Of a DNA stretch of 64,000 bases, positions 58,345 to 64,000 are shown piece by piece (position 1 is the first letter of the stretch; each line of letters opens with the position of its first letter). The stretch is taken from positions 51,086 through 115,085 of the forward strand of contig NZ_BAER01000064.1 in assembly GCF_000315055.1 (NCBI RefSeq). The letters are read 5' to 3'. The stretch is from Paraglaciecola polaris LMG 21857 (lineage in GTDB: Bacteria; Pseudomonadota; Gammaproteobacteria; Enterobacterales; Alteromonadaceae). The notes below the pieces were generated by a model. It did not search any database, was not told where the DNA came from, and worked only from the letters and a program-made list of their open reading frames with translations. A program made the translations under genes and the position numbers.

Positions 58345-60246
58345 ATGAAGTCAGCAATATTAGCCACCACCATTTCAGCCATATTTGCCTTGAGTGGTTG
58401 TGCTGGGCAGGGAAATACCAGTCAATCAGGTTCCCATAGCACGTTAGATAGTGCCACCAATGCCGCCATCAGCATTGAGTCAGGTAAGGATTACCATTCC
58501 TTTTCAAACCCTGAACAAATTAGTGTTAGCCATTTAGCCTTGGATCTGGATGTTAACTTTGATAAAAAAATTATTTCAGGTGACGTGGAGTTAACGGTTA
58601 AGCGTATGCAAGCGGGTGCCAATACGTTGATCCTTGATACCCGAGATTTAACCATTAATGGTGTGACTGCCAACGGCATGCCAATTCCGTATACCTTGGG
58701 AGCGGAAGATTCATTTTTAGGTGCTCCGCTTTCGATCACCGTGCCAGAAGGCGTGAATAAAGTGACGGTTTCCTACCATACGTCGCCACAGGCATCTGGT
58801 GTTCAATGGTTAACACCAGCGCAGACAGCGGGTAAGCAGCATCCATTTTTGTTTACTCAATCACAAGCTATTCATGCTCGTAGCTTTATGCCATTGCAGG
58901 ACTCACCTCAGGTGCGTGTGACATACAGCGCAACTATTCATACGCCGAAAGATTTATTGGCGGTAATGAGTGCGTCCAATGATCCGGATACTGCTCGTGA
59001 TGGTGTATACGAATTTGATATGCCTCAGCCAATCCCAGCTTATTTGATTGCATTGGCTGTGGGAGATTTGAAATTTAAGGCCATGGGAAAACGCACTGGC
59101 GTATATGCTGAGCCAGCATTGCTGGATGCAGCAGCAGACGAATTTGCTGACACCGAATCGATGCTTGAAATGACAGAAAAAACCTACGGACCTTATCGCT
59201 GGGATCGCTACGATCTGTTGATACTACCGCCATCATTCCCGTTCGGAGGCATGGAAAACCCCCGTCTGTCGTTTATTACCCCAACCGTTATTGCTGGTGA
59301 CAAGAGTTTAGTGTCACTTATCGCACATGAACTGGCGCATTCGTGGTCGGGGAACACGGTTACTAATGCCACATGGCGTGACTTGTGGTTAAACGAAGGC
59401 TTCACGACATACCTTACGTATCGCATTATGCAGATGGTATATGGTAACGACAGATACAATATGGAAGCCGTTTTAGGTCGCCAGGACTTGCAAGCCGATA
59501 TTGACAGCTTGCCAGAGGACGACCAGATCTTAGCGATTGATCTTCGTGGCCGCGATCCTGATGTGGTGTTTAGCAATATTCCCTATGAAAAAGGTGCGTT
59601 GTTTCTACGTGAGCTTGAGCAGAAAGTTGGCCGAGCAAACTTCGATAAATTCTTGCTAAATTATTTTGAACATTTTGCGTTCCAAAGCATTACGACAGAT
59701 CAGTTCTTGGCTTATTTGAACGATACACTGATGAAAGATTACGCGGATAAGTTGTCCTCTGAACGCATTCATCAATGGATATTCGAGCCTGGGATCCCGG
59801 ATGGTGCTCCGGTAGCGACGTCAAATGCATTTAAAGTCGTCGACGATGCCCGGAGCCAATGGTTAAATGGCGCGATTAAGGCACAAGACATAGATGCGGT
59901 TGATTGGGTTGTGCACCAATGGCTGTATTTTTTAAACAATATGCCTGAGACGTTAACACAAGCGCAACTACATGAGCTCGATCAGGCGTTTTCTTTAACC
60001 CAAAGTAAAAACAATGAAATTGCCCACAGCTGGCTATTGATGGCAGTAGAAAACTGGTACGAACCTGCATTACCCCGTGTGCACAGTTATCTGGTTAGCA
60101 TTGGGCGTAACAAGCTGGTTAAGCCTATTTACAAAGCGTTGTCGCAAACAGTCAAGGGCAAGGCATTAGCGAAGAAAGCATTTACTGAAGCAAAACCTGG
60201 CTATCACCCATTAACCGTTAAAGCCAATGAAGGCTTTGTTGAGTAG
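58345..60246 (+). CDS. M1-family metallopeptidase, lipoprotein
   Basis: 633-residue aminopeptidase with lipobox LSGCA (lipid Cys19) and so probably exported and membrane-anchored. GGMENP near residue 301 is the substrate-recognition motif; HELAH (about 328-332) plus the Glu of LNEGF 18 residues on is the gluzincin zinc site. The C-terminal helical domain resembles leukotriene-A4 hydrolase-type aminopeptidases. AGGAAT precedes ATG 58345; the frame is open to 58258. It likely trims peptides in the periplasm for nutrition, which is inference. Confidence 0.92.
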   Translation: MKSAILATTISAIFALSGCAGQGNTSQSGSHSTLDSATNAAISIESGKDYHSFSNPEQISVSHLALDLDVNFDKKIISGDVELTVKRMQAGANTLILDTRDLTINGVTANGMPIPYTLGAEDSFLGAPLSITVPEGVNKVTVSYHTSPQASGVQWLTPAQTAGKQHPFLFTQSQAIHARSFMPLQDSPQVRVTYSATIHTPKDLLAVMSASNDPDTARDGVYEFDMPQPIPAYLIALAVGDLKFKAMGKRTGVYAEPALLDAAADEFADTESMLEMTEKTYGPYRWDRYDLLILPPSFPFGGMENPRLSFITPTVIAGDKSLVSLIAHELAHSWSGNTVTNATWRDLWLNEGFTTYLTYRIMQMVYGNDRYNMEAVLGRQDLQADIDSLPEDDQILAIDLRGRDPDVVFSNIPYEKGALFLRELEQKVGRANFDKFLLNYFEHFAFQSITTDQFLAYLNDTLMKDYADKLSSERIHQWIFEPGIPDGAPVATSNAFKVVDDARSQWLNGAIKAQDIDAVDWVVHQWLYFLNNMPETLTQAQLHELDQAFSLTQSKNNEIAHSWLLMAVENWYEPALPRVHSYLVSIGRNKLVKPIYKALSQTVKGKALAKKAFTEAKPGYHPLTVKANEGFVE

Positions 60247-60271
60247 TGGAATAAGAAATAACCTGTGAAAT

Positions 60272-60304
60272 AAAAATGGAGACCTTCAGGTCTCCATTTT
60301 TATT
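60272..60304. terminator. bidirectional terminator
   Basis: AAAAATGGAGACC and GGTCTCCATTTTT around TTCA, between the aminopeptidase and the convergent coiled-coil gene. Confidence 0.85.
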
Positions 60305-60332
60305 TGGGGTGAACAGCCTTTTCAAATTACTG

Positions 60333-61109
60333 TTATGGTGTTGATGTATTGGGTTGAGCGTTGGCTTTTAGCTGCTGTTCAGCGGCTTTACGCCACTTTT
60401 CCAATTCCGCTAAACGTCCAGTTAAACCATTGCTTGCTAAAGCCGTCGACATGAGTTTTTCCCGTAAACTTGCAAGTTGTTGTTCGGATTCAGTTCCGGT
60501 TTGCTCCACCTTATTGATTAACTCAGCCAATCTGTTTGCTGTTTTATTGGTGTTGTCTAACTGTTCTTGCAGTAAACCCACAGTCGTGGCGTTCACGTCG
60601 GTTTCACCTTTGACTGCGCTAATACTTTGCTCAACAGCTGCTTTTTGTGATTTCACGCTGGCTTCGAGATCTTTGATTTCAGATTGGTTTCTACGCCAGG
60701 CTGACGCCCACAGCTTGTCCATTTGCTCCCACAAGTCTTGTGTTTTAGCACTAAGTTCACCGACCTTAACCTGTAATGCCACGGCGGATTGATCCATTTC
60801 CTCACCTGTTGCTGAAAGTCTATTTTCTAGGTCGCCAATACGTTTTTGCGCTTCAATAATAACTAATTTCTGCTGCTCTATGGTGTAGGCGGTATAGCCA
60901 ATGCCTGCGCCCAACATAATGATGATAAATATTAACGCTAGCCATGATGGCCCAGAAACTTTCGCTTTTTGCTCAGGGGGAGGCGGCGGCGTTGAAGATG
61001 AAACTGCTTTTTTCGATGGTGAAGCGCCACGGTTACGACGATAGGAATCGACATCGTCTTTGTCTAAAACCATGGAGGGCATTTCATCTTTTATATTATC
61101 GTTCGACAT
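60333..61109 (-). CDS. coiled-coil inner-membrane protein of unknown function
   Basis: 258 residues: an acidic N terminus (SNDNIKDEMPSMVLDKDDVD), a Pro-rich stretch (SSSTPPPPPEQK), one membrane helix (WLALIFIIIMLGAGIGYTAY, about residues 56-75) and a long heptad-rich coiled coil to the end (IEQQKLVIIEAQKRIGDLEN and on). The order suggests a cytoplasmic N terminus and a periplasmic coiled coil. Similar architectures occur as uncharacterised proteins in Alteromonadales and Vibrionales. An AAGG lies near the ATG at 61109. Confidence 0.7.
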   Translation of the reverse strand: MSNDNIKDEMPSMVLDKDDVDSYRRNRGASPSKKAVSSSTPPPPPEQKAKVSGPSWLALIFIIIMLGAGIGYTAYTIEQQKLVIIEAQKRIGDLENRLSATGEEMDQSAVALQVKVGELSAKTQDLWEQMDKLWASAWRRNQSEIKDLEASVKSQKAAVEQSISAVKGETDVNATTVGLLQEQLDNTNKTANRLAELINKVEQTGTESEQQLASLREKLMSTALASNGLTGRLAELEKWRKAAEQQLKANAQPNTSTP

Positions 61110-61345
61110 AACCTTGTGTACATCCTCTAGCTAATTACAACAGGCCGATTATAACGTTGATTATAGGAAAATTACCAAGTCAGTATTTAATATGACCTTG
61201 ATTTAACATTAATTTAGTCGTTGTTACACAATTAGAAACACATTTACAGCCATCTCAAGTACCCAGCAATGCATATTTGGCAATATTGACGCACGCTTTA
61301 CTGTGATGAACGAATAGATAAATTTTCTACAGACTGAGGCGACTA

Positions 61346-61380
61346 CGCCCTAAAACGACAAGGAAATCGTGTTTAGGGCG
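61346..61380. other. long inverted repeat downstream of the TonB receptor gene
   Basis: CGCCCTAAAACGA pairs with TCGTGTTTAGGGCG, with one bulged G, around an eight-base loop. No T-run follows on either strand, so it is probably not an intrinsic terminator; an mRNA-stabilising 3' hairpin of the receptor transcript is possible. The rest of the 294-bp gap 61110-61403 shows no gene. Confidence 0.5.
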
Positions 61381-61403
61381 TGGTTATTTTAGCAAAAAGT
61401 AAG

Positions 61404-63620
61404 TTAGAAGCGGTAAGTCACACCAACTGACGCTGTGCGTGACTTGTTGGGACGTGCACCATAAGGTTGGCGACTAACAATATCTTCTTGGTCGGTTAGG
61501 TTTTCGATACGTGCGAATAAACGTAAGCTGTCGCTGACATTGTAAGAGCCTGATAAATCGACAATGAATGATGGGTCAGTCACTTCAAACGTGTCGCACG
61601 ATGCGCGTGTGCATACCCCGTCGACATATAAGGCGTTGAGATAAGTTGCCCAATTGTTGCCTTCTAGGCCTAAGGTTATTTGCCCCTGATTTTCCGGTAT
61701 ATATGGAATACTGTCGCCAGCGGTCACATCACCAAAAAAATCCGTACCAGAAATGTCTGTATCAAACTCACTATCGATGTAGCTGTATGTCACATTTAGT
61801 GGAACGCGTATACCGTTGAATTGACCGAGTTCAGTTTTGAGTAGGAACTCAACACCTTGCACTGTCGCGGCGTCACCGTTAAAGGCATCACCTATTTCAC
61901 AATTGCTACCAGAAGATGCAGTACATACACCGACTATGTTGTCGTAATCACTGAGAAAATAAACAACTTCGGCATTTAAATTATTGTTTCCGTAGCGAAA
62001 ACCAAATTCATAGTTAACCGCTTCTTCTTCTTTCGCGCCAGGGGAGTTGCTTGGTGCCGTGAAGCCTTTGTGAGCACCCGCAATTAAATTCAAGTTACTG
62101 TCAATTTTGTACAGAACACCTAACCCGGGCAGAACGACTGTGGTGTCGTTTTCGCGCTCGTCGCGAAATACCCTTTCTGCGCCGTTGGTGTAGCGGGTTC
62201 TGCTTTGATTTATATCTTCAAATCGCAGACCTGGCGTAAATACCCAGTCACCTAGTTCGATCCGATCGTATACATGAATAGCTAATGCATCCGCGTCCTG
62301 TACGCGGTTACCTGCGTTACCTAGCTCCCCTAAATCATTCAGTACAAGCTGACCATCGATTTGTTGGTAAGTGCTATTGCGTTGTAAGCGGTCCTCTTCA
62401 TCTTCATGAAGACGCACGCCCACTTCCACATGGTGCTTTGCTTCACCTAATTGAGTATCCCAATTGAGACCAAATTGAATACCACGAGAATAATACTCAC
62501 GTTTATTCGAACGAAGTTGAATACTGCCCGCTTCGGTATCAATCGTGCCGTTCAAAATACCTTGTAACTGAGCTACATCGATACCTGCAACGGTTTCATT
62601 GTCATTTACGGCACTGATGACGTCTGACCAACTGGTACGCGAGAAATCTTGAGCGTTGTCACTGCCATCAAAATCAATACCTTCCGTTTTAAACCAATCT
62701 CGCTCATGAGTATTGTTGTATGCGACCGCCGTGAGGCTTAGGGTTTTACTGACTTGAAATGCATAGTTCAGCATGACTTGTGTATGCTCAGTGCTGATGT
62801 TGTCCAAAGCAGATAATCCGTAACGGCGCATTGCGTTGTCTGCAAAATCTGTGTCAGTCAAGCCCAGATAACTTTGCTCAGAGTCCTGATCGGTATATTG
62901 CAATTTAAGCTCGACACTGTGGCGAGAATCTTTCGGTGCATACGCTAGTTTCATGGTTAAGTCAGTAACATCAAGGCCAGTGTCACTATTACTACGATCT
63001 ATGCTTTGAAAGCCGTCTGATTGCCATTGGTGCGCTTCGAGCAAGTAGCCAAACCCGCCATCATTTTGGCCGCCGAATGTAGCATGGGCTCGGTAAGTCG
63101 AATCTTGGCCTGCTTCAACGGTGATTTGGCCGCTTTGACTACTAGGAATCGGCGTTGAAAGCATATTGATAGCCCCACCAATAGTATAGGGACCTTGGGT
63201 GATAGCCGCCGGTCCTTTAACCACTTCAAAGGCACTCATTCGACCTGCTGTGGGGAAATAATATGCAGAAGGAGCAGAGTAGGGGGCTGGAGCGATAAGT
63301 ATATTGTCTTCCAATAGTGTTATACGGCCACTTCGCTCAGTTGCCACACCTCTAATGCTGATATTGGGTCGCAAACCGTAACCGTCTTCAACCTGCAGAG
63401 ATACGCCTGGAGCTTGTCTAATAATGCGCTGAATATCGCTGTAGGCGAATTTTTCTAAGTCTTGCTCACCAATATATTGCGCTGAACCTGTTGCTTCCTG
63501 AGCTTTAAGCTGGTTGCCGTAAATGGTGACAGTTTCGATGGCTTTGATACCAGGGGATTCTTGTGCAGAGACATTAAACATGGTCAGAGCAATCGCAGTA
63601 GCGAGCAGTGTTTTCTTCAT
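61404..63620 (-). CDS. TonB-dependent outer-membrane receptor
   Basis: 738-residue porin-like receptor. A signal peptide (MKKTLLATAIALTMFNVSAQ) is followed by a TonB-box-like stretch (ETVTIYG), the plug domain (NISIRGV; TQGPYTIGGAINMLST) and a 22-strand barrel that ends in the aromatic C-terminal signature VGVTYRF. The plug and extracellular loop sequence recall FecA-like siderophore receptors, but there is no N-terminal signalling domain. A Fur box over its promoter argues for iron uptake. The ligand cannot be told from sequence. Confidence 0.9.
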   Translation of the reverse strand: MKKTLLATAIALTMFNVSAQESPGIKAIETVTIYGNQLKAQEATGSAQYIGEQDLEKFAYSDIQRIIRQAPGVSLQVEDGYGLRPNISIRGVATERSGRITLLEDNILIAPAPYSAPSAYYFPTAGRMSAFEVVKGPAAITQGPYTIGGAINMLSTPIPSSQSGQITVEAGQDSTYRAHATFGGQNDGGFGYLLEAHQWQSDGFQSIDRSNSDTGLDVTDLTMKLAYAPKDSRHSVELKLQYTDQDSEQSYLGLTDTDFADNAMRRYGLSALDNISTEHTQVMLNYAFQVSKTLSLTAVAYNNTHERDWFKTEGIDFDGSDNAQDFSRTSWSDVISAVNDNETVAGIDVAQLQGILNGTIDTEAGSIQLRSNKREYYSRGIQFGLNWDTQLGEAKHHVEVGVRLHEDEEDRLQRNSTYQQIDGQLVLNDLGELGNAGNRVQDADALAIHVYDRIELGDWVFTPGLRFEDINQSRTRYTNGAERVFRDERENDTTVVLPGLGVLYKIDSNLNLIAGAHKGFTAPSNSPGAKEEEAVNYEFGFRYGNNNLNAEVVYFLSDYDNIVGVCTASSGSNCEIGDAFNGDAATVQGVEFLLKTELGQFNGIRVPLNVTYSYIDSEFDTDISGTDFFGDVTAGDSIPYIPENQGQITLGLEGNNWATYLNALYVDGVCTRASCDTFEVTDPSFIVDLSGSYNVSDSLRLFARIENLTDQEDIVSRQPYGARPNKSRTASVGVTYRF

Positions 63621-63683
63621 TGTGTTTTTCCGATCCGTTACTTTTGTGTTGATAGTGTGTCAAGCATGTTAAAAAGCGCAGGG

Positions 63684-63712
63684 ATGATAGGTAAAAAAGA
63701 AAGGTAATGCAA
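63684..63712 (-). promoter_or_regulatory. promoter of the TonB receptor gene
   Basis: On the minus strand TTGCAT (63712-63707), 17 bases, TATCAT (63689-63684), about 64 bases before the ATG at 63620. The -35 is covered by the Fur box. Confidence 0.6.
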
Positions 63713-63721
63713 ATAATTATC
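63703..63721. promoter_or_regulatory. Fur box upstream of the TonB receptor gene
   Basis: GGTAATGCAAATAATTATC matches the 19-base Fur consensus at 15 positions, counted by eye. Its overlap with the -35 predicts repression by Fur with iron. Beyond it, 63722-64000 is AT-rich and I see no gene. Confidence 0.7.
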
Positions 63722-64000
63722 AATAACTTAAGTGGTTAGGAGTGCATATGTAGCATTCGAGAAGTAGTAATATGTACTGTCAAAAGTAATAATACGATGG
63801 ATTCAACCAGTTATTTTTTATTAAGTAGTTTAAACGTAATGAATTGGGACGTTATTGTTACAGGTCTGATGTGGTTAATTAAATAAAATTCTCGCTTGGT
63901 AATATCAATTTTCCACTATTGGATGCCAGTGACTGAAAATTTTACGTTGCTAAAAGAGGTAAAAAATTACGCCTATTTCTTTGCGCACTATATAGGTCAT

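Overview
The window is a 64 kb stretch of chromosome from a gammaproteobacterium, most likely a marine member of the Alteromonadales (Alteromonas/Glaciecola/Paraglaciecola group). This placement is inference. It rests on gene content and order that match that group (nadB|rpoE-rseABC-lepA-lepB-rnc-era; tig-clpP-clpX-lon-hupB-ppiD; ndk-rlmN-pilW-rodZ-ispG-hisS-yfgM-bamB-der; xseA|guaB-guaA; mltF|purL), on moderate GC, and on residue-level likeness of the proteins to E. coli orthologues. I see no rRNA, insertion sequence, prophage or CRISPR array. Nearly everything is conserved housekeeping DNA with short intergenic gaps.

Layout. 1-6976: nitrogen/NAD and respiration genes (nadE, glnB, slyD, ygfZ, sdhE, a YgfX-like gene, a MaoC-like hydratase, nadB). 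7126-15224: a sigma-E autoregulated envelope-stress operon (rpoE-rseA-rseB-rseC), then lepA-lepB-rnc-era and pdxH. 15238-23734: a TatD nuclease, an Smp/AhpA membrane protein, a four-gene GldA/GldF/GldG/DUF4340 ABC-export cluster, DUF1415, folD and a YgjV-acetyltransferase fusion. 23981-24354: four tRNAs (Pro, Arg, His, Leu). 24627-33202: the protein quality-control block. 33251-43432: ndk and the rlmN-to-der cluster. 43548-48722: exonuclease VII large subunit, GMP synthesis and yaeQ. 48848-57203: an acyltransferase, a small coiled-coil membrane protein, tadA, mltF and purL. 57565-63620: a small secreted peptide, a decayed smrA, an M1 aminopeptidase lipoprotein, a coiled-coil membrane protein and a Fur-controlled TonB receptor.

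Main points of interest. (1) The GldG-like gene is interrupted at a run of ten G (19323-19332). Nine G would restore a 626-residue protein, so this is a phase-variation candidate, a transcriptional-slippage site, a true mutation or a homopolymer sequencing error. (2) Three short genes are supported by sequence: a 57-residue membrane protein facing ppiD, a 50-residue very basic protein whose stop overlaps the tadA stop, and a 54-residue exported peptide after purL. (3) An smrA gene survives only as fragments, with an internal deletion and a nonsense codon. (4) Promoters with recognisable control logic were found: sigma-E for rpoE, sigma-32 for lon, a Fur box over the -35 of the TonB receptor gene, and a GC-rich discriminator on the tRNA promoter. 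I did not find a clearly new multi-gene system; the GldG-type export cluster with its G-tract switch is the best candidate.
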